Assembly: GCF_002259485.1 (NCBI RefSeq)
Contig: NZ_NPGA01000015.1
Coordinates: forward strand, 602,001 to 666,000
Length of the DNA: 64,000 bases
Direction of reading: 5' to 3'
Origin: Rhodococcus sp. 14-1411-2a
GTDB lineage: Bacteria > Actinomycetota > Actinomycetes > Mycobacteriales > Mycobacteriaceae
Shown piece by piece: positions 25,155-33,180 of the stretch. Numbering within the stretch: the first letter of the stretch is position 1; each line of letters opens with the position of its first letter. The position numbers and the translations under genes were made by a program. Under the pieces are notes generated by a model. That model saw only the letters and a list, made by a program, of their open reading frames with translations. It had not been told where the DNA came from and made no database searches.

Positions 25155-25958
25155 TCACGGTCGGAGCGCTGCGGTGTGGCACGCGCCGATTTCCACATAT
25201 CCCAGCCGCGCGGCGAGGCGTCGAGCAACGGCGTTCTCGGGTCGCGATCGCCACTGCGGAATCAGGCCGTCGTCGATGGCGTCGTTGGTGGCCAGCCTGC
25301 CGACCACCTGGGCGTGGCCCCGTCGGCGATGGTTCGGGTCGGTCAACACGCGCATGTCGGCCAGAATCAGTTGCTCCTCCGAGTAGCCGGCCGACGCGAG
25401 CGAATGGGCCGAGTCGGCGGGTCGGTCGTCGCCGAGCAGCGTGAACCAGTTCCGCGAGACCGGCTCGCCGAATGCTTCGGCGACGTCGGCGTCGCTGCAG
25501 TGCGCGGCGAGGTTGCGTGCGTGCTGCGCATCGTGGGAGATCAGCGGGTCGTGTACGTCGATGGTGTGGCCGATGTCCGAGCCGTACGCCAGCGTGTGGG
25601 TGCCGATCTCGTAGTGCGCCGAACGGTCGCCGAGCAGTGTCGTGATCCAGGTTCGGTCCGCGTTCGCCGGGCCGCTGATCGCGCGAGAGGCATCGACGGC
25701 CCAGGACGGTCCGACGATCACGGTGGTCTCGGCCAGTCGCAGCACGGTGACGTCGTCGGTGGCACCGACATGTTCGACGCGGTCGGCGTCGGTGTCGAGG
25801 GCTCGATCGTCCATCTGCAGGCGGCGACACCAGGCCAGACGGACGATGTCGAGTCGATGGGGATCGAAAGGGCGGGCATCGTGAGAGGGGAGATCCACGT
25901 CTGAAACCCTAGCCACCGGGGCGCTGAGCAACGTTCCGGTTTCACCGTCCAAAAGCAA
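25155..25958 (-). CDS. GNAT family acetyltransferase-like protein
   Basis: Up to 267 residues. The C-terminal third has the GNAT core: ADMRVLTDPNHRRRGHAQVV matches the acetyl-CoA-binding R/Q-x-x-G-x-G/A motif, followed by IPQWRSRPENAVARRLAARL and the closing LGYVEIG. The N-terminal part (DIVRLAWCRRLQMDD) is specific to actinobacterial relatives of unknown substrate. The start is uncertain: the longest frame uses TTG at 25958, whereas GTG at 25916 is an alternative giving 253 residues; neither has a good ribosome-binding site. It is divergent from the cold-shock gene. Confidence 0.75.
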   Translation of the reverse strand: MLLDGETGTLLSAPVARVSDVDLPSHDARPFDPHRLDIVRLAWCRRLQMDDRALDTDADRVEHVGATDDVTVLRLAETTVIVGPSWAVDASRAISGPANADRTWITTLLGDRSAHYEIGTHTLAYGSDIGHTIDVHDPLISHDAQHARNLAAHCSDADVAEAFGEPVSRNWFTLLGDDRPADSAHSLASAGYSEEQLILADMRVLTDPNHRRRGHAQVVGRLATNDAIDDGLIPQWRSRPENAVARRLAARLGYVEIGACHTAALRP

Positions 25959-26072
25959 TCTTTCGAACTTTTTCGCCCCCGGTGTTTCGCTCGGCGCCGA
26001 TAGATGGCAGACTCACTTTTGAGATTAGAGCTTCGACGTGAAGATCTAGCTCGCTTACAGAAGGTTTACAGA

Positions 26073-26276
26073 ATGACGCAGGGCAGTGTGAAGTGGTTCA
26101 ACGGCGAAAAGGGCTTCGGCTTCATCGAGCAGGATGGTGGCGGACCGGACGTTTTCGTTCATTACTCGGAGATTCAGGGTAGCGGCTTCAAGTCGCTCGA
26201 CGAGGGCCAGCGCGTGGAGTTCGAGGTGGGCCAGGGTCAGAAGGGCCCCCAGGCTACCGGCGTCCGCGCCATCTGA
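26073..26276 (+). CDS. cspA: Cold-shock protein (CspA family)
   Basis: 67 residues, the usual length. [19 protein letters not shown] contains RNP1 (KGFGFI) and VFVHYSEI contains RNP2, the aromatic surface that binds single-stranded RNA and DNA. The start is ATG 26073, eight bases after AGAAGG; the open frame extends upstream to 26004 but only through the leader. It acts as an RNA chaperone. A long 5' leader and a strong downstream hairpin (26351-26388) fit a monocistronic transcript. Confidence 0.96.
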   Translation: MTQGSVKWFNGEKGFGFIEQDGGGPDVFVHYSEIQGSGFKSLDEGQRVEFEVGQGQKGPQATGVRAI

Positions 26277-26301
26277 TTCAAGCTTCGTAACCCGATTTCT
26301 C

Positions 26302-26337
26302 CTGGTGGAGTGACCTTCTCGAAGTAATTTCCACCAG
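26302..26337. terminator. Weak hairpin just after cspA
   Basis: CTGGTGGA at 26302-26309 pairs with TCCACCAG at 26330-26337, and the 20-base loop itself contains CTTCTCGAAG. It ends in AGAAA without a T-run. It may be a first terminator or a 3' stabilising structure. Confidence 0.4.
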
Positions 26338-26350
26338 AAACTCGGTGACA

Positions 26351-26392
26351 GGGCCGGATACACGGAAGAAATTCCGAGTATCCGGCCTTCGT
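26351..26392 (+). terminator. Strong terminator of cspA with GAAA tetraloop
   Basis: GGCCGGATAC (26352-26361) pairs with GTATCCGGCC (26378-26387). After one A-A mismatch the stem continues with CGGAA (26363-26367) and TTCCG (26372-26376), capped by GAAA. A TTCGTCTGTT stretch follows. Fifteen base pairs with a GNRA loop make an unusually stable structure. Confidence 0.8.
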
Positions 26393-26502
26393 CTGTTCGA
26401 ACGGGACATCGACTGTTGTCGGTGTCCTTTTTCTTCTGTATGTCCGGATAATTCCCAGGTCAGAGCATTGTCCGGATTGCCAATTGCAGATCTGTCGTTC
26501 TA

Positions 26503-26543
26503 TATTCCAACTGGAATAATTCAGTTGGGACATTCAGATCTGA
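26503..26543. promoter_or_regulatory. Overlapping palindromes upstream of padR
   Basis: TATTCCAACTGGAATA at 26503-26518 is a perfect 7+7 palindrome. CCAACTG at 26507-26513 also pairs with CAGTTGG at 26522-26528, and TCAGATCTGA at 26534-26543 is a third palindrome. All lie within 52 bases of the padR start, the usual place for autoregulatory PadR sites. The A/T content of this stretch is high for this genome. Function inferred. Confidence 0.6.
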
Positions 26544-26554
26544 GGTGAGGTTCG

Positions 26555-27172
26555 ATGCGAGGCGAGGCAGTGAACCCGCTGGGCGTCTCGGTTCTCGCCC
26601 TGTTGTCCGAGAGCCCGATGCATCCCTACGAGATGTATCAACTTCTGTTGGAGCGCAAAGAGGATCGGATCGTCAAGGTTCGACCCGGATCGCTCTATCA
26701 CGCCGTTGCTCGCCTCCACGGACAGGCGCTGGTCGCCGAGGTCGGCACCGACCGCGGCGGCAACCGACCCGAACGCACCACGTACGAGATCACGCCCGCC
26801 GGCCGACGAGTTCTCGTCGCTCGCCTCGCCGAGATTCTCCGCACCCCGGTGCGTGAATATCCGCAGTTCACCCTCGGCCTATCCGAGATGCACAACCTGG
26901 CGGCGTCCGAGGCGATCGCGTTGCTCCGCGCACGCATCGAGGACCTCGAGGTGGAGATCGAGGAACTGTCCGGCTACCAGCGGTTGGCAGCCGACCGCAA
27001 CATCTCCGAAATCTACTGGGCCGGAATCGATTACACGTACCACATGTTGTCCGCCGAAGTGAACTGGTTGACGAGTTACATCGCACGCGTCGACAGCGGC
27101 GAGCTGGCGTGGCCGCACGAGATATCCACACACCACACGACCCTGACGGATCCGAACCAGGAGAGCACATGA
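26555..27172 (+). CDS. PadR family transcriptional regulator
   Basis: 205 residues. The N-terminal winged helix reads LGVSVLALLSESPMHPYEMYQL, RPGSLYHAVARLHGQALV and the wing RTTYEITPAGRRVL, typical of PadR. The C-terminal half is a helical, coiled-coil-prone dimerisation domain (IEDLEVEIEELSGYQRLA) of the larger PadR-s2 type. Its stop overlaps the start of an efflux-pump gene by four bases, so it very probably represses that pump and responds to the pump's substrates, as LmrR and similar regulators do. Confidence 0.9.
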   Translation: MRGEAVNPLGVSVLALLSESPMHPYEMYQLLLERKEDRIVKVRPGSLYHAVARLHGQALVAEVGTDRGGNRPERTTYEITPAGRRVLVARLAEILRTPVREYPQFTLGLSEMHNLAASEAIALLRARIEDLEVEIEELSGYQRLAADRNISEIYWAGIDYTYHMLSAEVNWLTSYIARVDSGELAWPHEISTHHTTLTDPNQEST

Positions 27173-28623
27173 ACGTCGTCGAGACCGCTCCGCCACAACG
27201 AGAGATCAAGCCCTGGCCCGCACTGTGGGCGCTGTGCCTGGGCTTCTTCATGATTCTGGTCGACACCACCATCGTGGCCGTCGCGCAGCCGGCGATCCTC
27301 ACGGGCCTGAACACCGACATCAACAACGTCATCTGGGTGACCAGCGCGTATCTGCTGGCCTACGCGGTGCCGCTGCTCGTCACCGGGCGTCTCGGTGACA
27401 AGTTCGGTCCCCGAAATCTCTACATCGCCGGCCTCGTTCTGTTCACACTCGCGTCGGCCTGGTGTGGCCTCTCCGGGTCCATCGAGATGCTCATCGCAGC
27501 GCGTGCGGTCCAGGGTCTCGGTGCTGCGATGATCACCCCGCAGACGATGGCCGTGATCACCCGGGTGTTCCCCGCCGAGAAGCGCGGAACGGCAATGGGC
27601 GCGTGGGGTGCCGTCGCAGGTGTGGCGACACTCGTCGGCCCGATCCTCGGCGGCGTCCTGGTCGACTCCCTCGGCTGGGAGTGGATCTTCTTCATCAATC
27701 TGCCGGTCGGTGTTCTCGCAATCGTGTTGGCGCTGAGGTTCGTTCCCGTGCTACCCACCCATGATCACAAGTTCGATCTGCTCGGCGTGGCGTTGAGCGC
27801 CATCGGACTGTTCTGCATCGTGTTCGGCATTCAGGAAGGACAGAAGTACGACTGGGGAACGGGAATCTGGATCCTCATCGGCACCGGCCTGCTCGTCTTC
27901 GCCGGGTTCGTCTACTGGCAGGCGGTGAACAAGAGCGAACCGCTGGTCCCGTTGGCGCTCTTCCGTGAACGCAACTTCTCGCTCTCCAATATCGGTATCG
28001 CCGCAATGGGTTTCGCGATGTCCGGCATGATGCTGCCGATCATGTTCTACGCGCAGAGCGTCACCGGGCTCACCCCTACCCGTTCGGCACTGCTGTTCGT
28101 TCCGATGGCACTGCTGACCGGCATTCTCGCCCCCAACGTCGGCAAGCTCGTCGACAAGACGCATCCCCGTTACATTGCAGGATCGGGACTGTTCATCCTG
28201 GCCGCCTCGCTGCTGTGGTTCGCGTACGAGATGACGCCCACCACGGCGATCTGGAAGCTGCTTCTACCCATCGCGGCGATGGGTGTAGCGAACGCGTTGA
28301 TCTGGTCTCCGTTGGCGGCCACCGCAACTCGCAACCTGCCGATGAGTCAGGCGGGCGCAGGTTCGGGTATCTACAACACCACCCGCATGATCGGCTCCGT
28401 GCTCGGTAGCGCCGGCATCGGCGCGCTCATCCAATCGCGCTTGGCCGCCGAACTGCCCGCCGATGGAACTGCTTCGGGGGCAAACGAATTCGCCGGCCGA
28501 GTGCCCGAGATGCTGCGGGACGGCTTCACCACAGCGATGGCGCAGTCGTTGATCCTGCCCGCCGCAGTGTTGATCGTCGGCATGATCGCGGTCTGCTTCT
28601 ACGCCCGGCCTGCGTTCAAGTAA
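27169..28623 (+). CDS. MFS drug efflux transporter, DHA2 family (EmrB/QacA-like, 14 spans)
   Basis: 484 residues from ATG 27169, overlapping the padR stop (ATGA) and preceded by AGGAGA. Motif A appears as GRLGDKFGPRNLY and motif C as GAVAGVATLVGPILGG, with VDTTIVAVAQPAI in the first span, the DHA2 signature. About 14 membrane spans. It should export cationic or lipophilic drugs by proton antiport. From memory, the M. tuberculosis orthologue position is Rv1250, close to kgd. A perfect palindrome downstream (28627-28670) can terminate it. Confidence 0.92.
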   Translation: MNVVETAPPQREIKPWPALWALCLGFFMILVDTTIVAVAQPAILTGLNTDINNVIWVTSAYLLAYAVPLLVTGRLGDKFGPRNLYIAGLVLFTLASAWCGLSGSIEMLIAARAVQGLGAAMITPQTMAVITRVFPAEKRGTAMGAWGAVAGVATLVGPILGGVLVDSLGWEWIFFINLPVGVLAIVLALRFVPVLPTHDHKFDLLGVALSAIGLFCIVFGIQEGQKYDWGTGIWILIGTGLLVFAGFVYWQAVNKSEPLVPLALFRERNFSLSNIGIAAMGFAMSGMMLPIMFYAQSVTGLTPTRSALLFVPMALLTGILAPNVGKLVDKTHPRYIAGSGLFILAASLLWFAYEMTPTTAIWKLLLPIAAMGVANALIWSPLAATATRNLPMSQAGAGSGIYNTTRMIGSVLGSAGIGALIQSRLAAELPADGTASGANEFAGRVPEMLRDGFTTAMAQSLILPAAVLIVGMIAVCFYARPAFK

Positions 28624-28626
28624 CCC

Positions 28627-28670
28627 ATGTGAGTGGAACCTCGACCCCTGCTACGAGGTTCCACTCACAT
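28627..28670. repeat. Dispersed palindrome, copy 1 (perfect 17-bp stem)
   Basis: Left arm 28627-28643 (ATGTGAGTGGAACCTCG) pairs perfectly with 28654-28670 around a ten-base loop (ACCCCTGCTA). It is followed by a small second hairpin, GCGGCGCAGCCGC at 28671-28683. It lies between two convergent stops, so it can terminate both. Related copies are at 48418-48472 (same loop and second hairpin) and, more distantly, at 44759-44798. Confidence 0.8.
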
Positions 28671-28684
28671 GCGGCGCAGCCGCA

Positions 28685-29830
28685 CTACAGCCCCAGATCG
28701 CGGCCGATCAGTTCCTTCATGATCTCGTTCGATCCGGCCCAGATCTTGGTCACGCGAGCGTCTTTCCACGCCCGAGCGGCGCGGTATTCGTTCATGAACC
28801 CGTAGCCGCCGTGTAGCTGGACGCAGTGGTCGAGGATTTCGTTCTGCACCTGCGAGCTCCACCACTTCGCCTTGGCGGCGTCGATGGCGGTCAGTTCACC
28901 GATCCCGTGTGCGGCGATGCAATTGTCGATGTACGCCTGTGCCACATCGAGTTTGGTGACGAGCTCGGCGAGCAGAAACTTGTTCCACTGCAGTGAGCCG
29001 ATCTGCTGGCCGAATGCCTTGCGATCCTTGGCGTACTGCAGCGTCTCCTCGAGAATGGGACGGACGTGTCCGAGGTTGGCCACCGAGCAGCTGATCCGTT
29101 CCTGGGGGAGTAGCTGCATCATGTGGATGAAGCCGCCGTCGAACTCGCCGATCATGTTCGAGCTCGGGACGCGCACGTTCTCGAAGAACAGCTCGGCCGT
29201 GTCGGATTCGGGCTGACCGACCTTGTCGAGCTTGCGGCCGCGGGAGAATCCTTCGGTGCCGTTCTCGACGGCGAACAGCGTGATGCCCTTGGCCTTCTTC
29301 TCCGGCGTGGTGCGGGTGGCGACGATGACCAGGTCTGCGGAGTTGCCGTTGGTGATGAACGTCTTCGAACCGTTGATGATGAAGTCGTCTCCGTCCTTGA
29401 CGGCAGTGGTCTTCAGCGCGGCCAGGTCGGAGCCACCGGACGGTTCGGTCATCGCGATCGCCGTGAGAATCTCGCCGCTGCAGAAGCCGGGCAGCCAGCG
29501 TTTCTTCTGCTCTTCGGTGGTGAGCTTGACCAAGTAGGGCGCGACGATGTCCACGTGGATACCGAAGCACGACGCCACCGCGGCGCTCGAGCGGGCGAGT
29601 TCCTCGGCGAGGACGGCGTTGAATCGGTAGTCCTCGGCTCCGCTGCCGCCGTATTCTTCCGGTACTTCCAGTCCCAGGAAGCCGTTGCGTCCGGCCTCGA
29701 GCCAGATCTCGCGGTCGATGTATCGCTGCTCGACGAGCTTTTCCTCGACCGGTGTGATGGTCCGGGTGACGAATTCGCGTACCGACGCGCGGAAGTCCTC
29801 GTGATCGGCCTCGAACAAGCTGCGCTTCAT
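28685..29830 (-). CDS. Acyl-CoA dehydrogenase
   Basis: 381 residues, standard length. IAMTEPSGGSDLAALKTTA is the flavin/substrate signature, ERISCSVANLGHVRPILEETL and GGYGFMNEYRAARAWKDAR the C-terminal ones, and the IWAGSNEIMKELI near the end carries a Glu at the catalytic-base region of the short/medium-chain type. It oxidises acyl-CoA to enoyl-CoA, passing electrons to ETF. It is divergent from a crotonase gene 90 bases away, which would act on the enoyl-CoA product. Chain or branched specificity is not readable. Confidence 0.92.
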   Translation of the reverse strand: MKRSLFEADHEDFRASVREFVTRTITPVEEKLVEQRYIDREIWLEAGRNGFLGLEVPEEYGGSGAEDYRFNAVLAEELARSSAAVASCFGIHVDIVAPYLVKLTTEEQKKRWLPGFCSGEILTAIAMTEPSGGSDLAALKTTAVKDGDDFIINGSKTFITNGNSADLVIVATRTTPEKKAKGITLFAVENGTEGFSRGRKLDKVGQPESDTAELFFENVRVPSSNMIGEFDGGFIHMMQLLPQERISCSVANLGHVRPILEETLQYAKDRKAFGQQIGSLQWNKFLLAELVTKLDVAQAYIDNCIAAHGIGELTAIDAAKAKWWSSQVQNEILDHCVQLHGGYGFMNEYRAARAWKDARVTKIWAGSNEIMKELIGRDLGL

Positions 29831-29919
29831 CTATCTGTTCCTCTCGGTAACGGTGAGTTATCAGCGAACAATACTCGTTGGTAACAACCGTCCCGGACCG
29901 GTGTGGCACTATGCGAACC

Positions 29920-30711
29920 ATGGCTGACGCACCCACTTCGCTCGTTCGATCGACCACCGCGGCAGGCGCCGAGCTCGCCGTCCTCACCTTCGACCACGGT
30001 CCGCTCAACCTGTTCGATCAGGCCATGTTCGACGCGGTTGCCGCGAACGTTGCCGATCTCGTCGCGCGACCTCCGCGGGCGGTGTTGTTGCGCGCCGAGG
30101 GCAAGGTGAACTCTGCGGGCGTCGACGTGCACGTCTTCGATGGTCTGTCCGCTGCGCAGGGTGCCGATCTGTGGCGTGGATTGTTCGCACAGATCGCCCA
30201 TCCGCTCGAGGCGCTGCCCTGCCCGGTGATCTACGCCGCGCACGGTTTGACGCTCACGGCGGCGTTCGAGATCTCGCTGGCGTGCGACATCATTCTCGCC
30301 GGCCCCAAGGCCAAGTTCGGTTTGGTCGAGACCGTCGTCGGTCTGACACCGTCGATGGGCGGACCGCAGCGCCTCGCCGAGCGGGCCGGTTCGGGTCGAG
30401 CTCGCGAGCTCGTCATGACCGGTGATCTGTACGACGCGCAGACGCTGAAGGAGTGGGGCGTGGTCAATCAGATCCACGACGACGTCGATGCCGCGGCGCT
30501 CGCGCTGACGCATCGACTGGCCGACGGCCCCACCGTCGCGCATGCGGCCACGAAACAGATTGTGGCAGCGTGGCGTTCGGGCGGCGTGGCCCATGCGGAC
30601 GAGATCACCTCGGAGGTCTCCGGCGCACTGTTCGAGACCGAGGATCTGCGGGGTGCGGTGAAGAGCTTCCTCGAGGTCGGTCCGGGGAAGGCTACGTACA
30701 CGGGCAAGTAG
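29920..30711 (+). CDS. Enoyl-CoA hydratase/isomerase (crotonase) family protein
   Basis: 263 residues from ATG 29920; ATG 29911 in the same frame is possible (three more residues). The crotonase core is visible: KVNSAGVDVHVF for the first oxyanion region, LTLTAAFEISLACD where the usual GGG-x-E is altered to TAA-F-E (the Glu is kept, the oxyanion Gly is Ala), and FGLVETVVGLTPSMGGPQRL with the second acidic residue. It therefore belongs to the family, but hydratase activity is not assured; isomerase, hydrolase or other crotonase chemistry is possible. It is divergent from the acyl-CoA dehydrogenase and followed after 10 bases by the deaminase gene. Confidence 0.87.
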   Translation: MADAPTSLVRSTTAAGAELAVLTFDHGPLNLFDQAMFDAVAANVADLVARPPRAVLLRAEGKVNSAGVDVHVFDGLSAAQGADLWRGLFAQIAHPLEALPCPVIYAAHGLTLTAAFEISLACDIILAGPKAKFGLVETVVGLTPSMGGPQRLAERAGSGRARELVMTGDLYDAQTLKEWGVVNQIHDDVDAAALALTHRLADGPTVAHAATKQIVAAWRSGGVAHADEITSEVSGALFETEDLRGAVKSFLEVGPGKATYTGK

Positions 30712-30721
30712 CATCGGGTGA

Positions 30722-31678
30722 GTGAGTACCGATCAGCTGGCCGAACTGCACCTGCACATCGAAGGGTCGCTCGAACCTCCGCTGATATTCGATCTTGCCG
30801 AGCGCAACGGATTGTCGCTGCCGTACAACGACATCGATGAACTGCGGGCGAAATACGAGTTCAGCGACCTGCAGTCGTTCCTGGATCTGTACTACGCGAA
30901 CATGGCCGTGCTGCGCACTGCCGAGGATTTCGCCGATCTCGCCCGGGCCTACTTCCGCCGCACCGCGCAGGCCGGGGTGACGCACGCGGAGATCTTCTTC
31001 GATCCGCAGGCGCACACCGAGCGCGGTGTCCCGCTCGCGGCTGTCGTCGAGGGATTGGCCGACGCATGCGCATCCAGCGAGCGCGAATTCGGTGTCTCCA
31101 GTGGGTTGATCGCGTCGATCCTGCGGGACAAGCCCGTGCTGCATGCCAATCAGCTGTTGGACGATCTGTTGGCCATGCAGGCCCCGATCATCGGTCTCGG
31201 CCTCGATTCCGCAGAGGTGGGCTACCCGCCATCGCTGTTCGTCGACGTGTTCGCCAAGGCCCGCGCCGAGGGTCTGCACGTCGTCGCCCACGCCGGTGAG
31301 GAAGGTCCACCCGACTACATCTGGCAGGCATTGGATCTGCTGAAGGTCGAGCGCATCGACCACGGGGTGCGGTGCCTCGAAGACGAGGCGCTGGTGAATC
31401 GTCTTGTCGAGGAACAGATTCCGCTCACGGTATGCCCGCTGTCCAACGTCCGGCTCAAGGTGATCGACGATGTAGAGCAGCTGCCGCTGCGACAGATGCT
31501 CGAGCGGGGCCTGTCGGTGTCGATCAACTCGGACGATCCCGCCTACTTCGGCGGCTACGTCGACGACAATTTCGCTGCCCTCCAAGCAGGTATGGGGCTG
31601 ACCGCGCAGGAGCGAAACGTGTTGGCCGAGAATTCGATCCGCGCGAGTTTCGCGACTGTCCAGATCAGTCGGCGGTGA
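30722..31678 (+). CDS. Adenosine deaminase family protein, probably adenine deaminase
   Basis: 318 residues from GTG 30722. ELHLHIEGS has the zinc-binding HxH (His10, His12), ITHAEIFFDPQ-like GVTHAEIFFDPQ, HAGEEGPPDYI the catalytic Glu region, ERIDHGVR the third His, and SINSDDPAYFGGY the Asp-Asp pair. The DDPAYFGGY sequence is characteristic of the adenine aminohydrolase (Aah1-type) branch and not of true adenosine deaminases. It would convert adenine to hypoxanthine in purine salvage. Its 3' end overlaps the convergent molybdopterin oxidoreductase gene by 14 bases. Confidence 0.87.
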   Translation: MSTDQLAELHLHIEGSLEPPLIFDLAERNGLSLPYNDIDELRAKYEFSDLQSFLDLYYANMAVLRTAEDFADLARAYFRRTAQAGVTHAEIFFDPQAHTERGVPLAAVVEGLADACASSEREFGVSSGLIASILRDKPVLHANQLLDDLLAMQAPIIGLGLDSAEVGYPPSLFVDVFAKARAEGLHVVAHAGEEGPPDYIWQALDLLKVERIDHGVRCLEDEALVNRLVEEQIPLTVCPLSNVRLKVIDDVEQLPLRQMLERGLSVSINSDDPAYFGGYVDDNFAALQAGMGLTAQERNVLAENSIRASFATVQISRR

Positions 31679-33152
31679 CCGAGATCCTGGGGTAGCCGGT
31701 CGCTCCGTCGGGAACGGTGTCTGCGGTCCTGTTGGTCTGCAGTTCTCCTGCGGAGTTGGTGGCGCGGGCGCGGATCGAATGCTGCCCCGCGGGTAGGTCG
31801 AGCTCGACCGTCCATTGCCGCCAGGTGTCCTTGGAGTACTCCTCCGACAGCGTGGCCGGTACCCAGTTGCCCTCGTCCACTTGCACTTCCACGCCGTCGA
31901 TTCCGGTATGCTGGTCCCACGCCACTCCGGCGATCACCGTCTGCCCGGCCGGCACGGAACTGCCCGATCGCGGGGTGTCGATCCGCGAGGCCGTCTTGAT
32001 CGGTCCGCGTTCGCCCCAACCTCGGTCGGTCCAGTACGCCGTCGCGCGGTCGAAGCGGGTGATCTCGATGTCGGTGACCCACTTGGTCGCCGAGACGTAT
32101 CCGTACAGGCCGGGGACGACGAGCCGGGCCGGGTAGCCGTGCTCGACGGGCAGCGGTGCACCGTTCATTCCGACGGCCAGGAGGGCGTCGCGGCCGTCGA
32201 GCAGCACCTCGAGGGGAGTGCCCGCGGTGAAGGCATCGCTGCTCGACGACAGGGCCATGTCGGCGTCGGGGGAGATGCCTGCCTCTTCGAGAATGTCCTT
32301 GAGCGGGTAGCCGATCCACGTCGCATTGCCCACGAGGTCGCCGCCGACGATATTGGACACGCAGGTCAACGTGACCGTCTTCTCCACTGCCTGGCGCTCG
32401 GCGAGGTCGGCGAACGTCAGCTCGATCTCGCGGTCGACCATGCCGTGGATGCGCAGCGACCAGTCCTCGGACGCCACGCGCGGCACGACCAACGCGGTGT
32501 CGATGCGGTAGAAGTCGTCGTTCGGGGTGATGTACGACGCGAGGCCGTCGATCTGTAGGTCCGCCCCGGCCGGTATCGGGGGTTGCGGCGTCGGTGTGGG
32601 CAGCATGAAGCCGAGTCGATCGGCGGTGACGGCGCGGGCGGAGGTGAGCATCCGTCCGGCTGTTCCGGCGACGACGCCAAGCACCGCGGCACCGGCGGCG
32701 AGAGAGAGGAAGCTGCGTCGATTCATTCCCTCGGTCGCAGGCGCGGCGGCACCGATGAGGGCGTGCAGCACGACGATGCCGACGATGACGCCGCCGATGG
32801 TCGGGACTGCGTAGAGGGCCGTCGCGTCGGGTCGGGTCACTGCCGCGAGTACGCCCACGACGCCCAGTGCGGCGAACACCACGGCACCGATCGGCTTGCG
32901 GGCGATGCCTGCCGCCGCGGCGATCGCTCCGATCACCACTGCCATGCCGATGAACAGGGCGAGCTTGTCGGAGGTGCCGAACGTGTCGATGGCCCATTCA
33001 CGGATCGGGGCCGGACTGTTGTCGACGGCCGAGGACCCGACGGCGGTCAGCGGTGACGAGTTGGGTCCGATGGGTACGGCGATCAATTCACCGACGCCGA
33101 GGACCACCCCGGCGGCGACGATGCCGGACAGCGCGCGTTTTCCTGTGCTCAC
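31665..33152 (-). CDS. Membrane-anchored sulfite-oxidase-fold molybdopterin oxidoreductase
   Basis: 495 residues from GTG 33152 (the longer frame upstream is not coding-like). Residues 8-28, 64-83, 88-106 and 115-135 are membrane spans; NRRSFLSLAAGAAVLG at 144-159 is a Tat-like twin-arginine stretch placed internally before a fifth span. The outer domain has the Mo-pterin core: KTVTLTCVSNIVGGDLVGN with Cys264 as the Mo ligand, WIGYPLKDIL, PLPVEHGYPARLVVPGLYG, and a C-terminal Ig-like dimerisation domain (TVIAGVAWDQHTGIDGVEVQ). The substrate may be sulfite or an oxidised amino acid or S-oxide; not determinable. Overlaps the deaminase gene tail to tail. Confidence 0.9.
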   Translation of the reverse strand: MSTGKRALSGIVAAGVVLGVGELIAVPIGPNSSPLTAVGSSAVDNSPAPIREWAIDTFGTSDKLALFIGMAVVIGAIAAAAGIARKPIGAVVFAALGVVGVLAAVTRPDATALYAVPTIGGVIVGIVVLHALIGAAAPATEGMNRRSFLSLAAGAAVLGVVAGTAGRMLTSARAVTADRLGFMLPTPTPQPPIPAGADLQIDGLASYITPNDDFYRIDTALVVPRVASEDWSLRIHGMVDREIELTFADLAERQAVEKTVTLTCVSNIVGGDLVGNATWIGYPLKDILEEAGISPDADMALSSSSDAFTAGTPLEVLLDGRDALLAVGMNGAPLPVEHGYPARLVVPGLYGYVSATKWVTDIEITRFDRATAYWTDRGWGERGPIKTASRIDTPRSGSSVPAGQTVIAGVAWDQHTGIDGVEVQVDEGNWVPATLSEEYSKDTWRQWTVELDLPAGQHSIRARATNSAGELQTNRTADTVPDGATGYPRISVTAD

Positions 33153-33180
33153 TCGTTCCAATGTAAGCGTGCGGGGAGTG

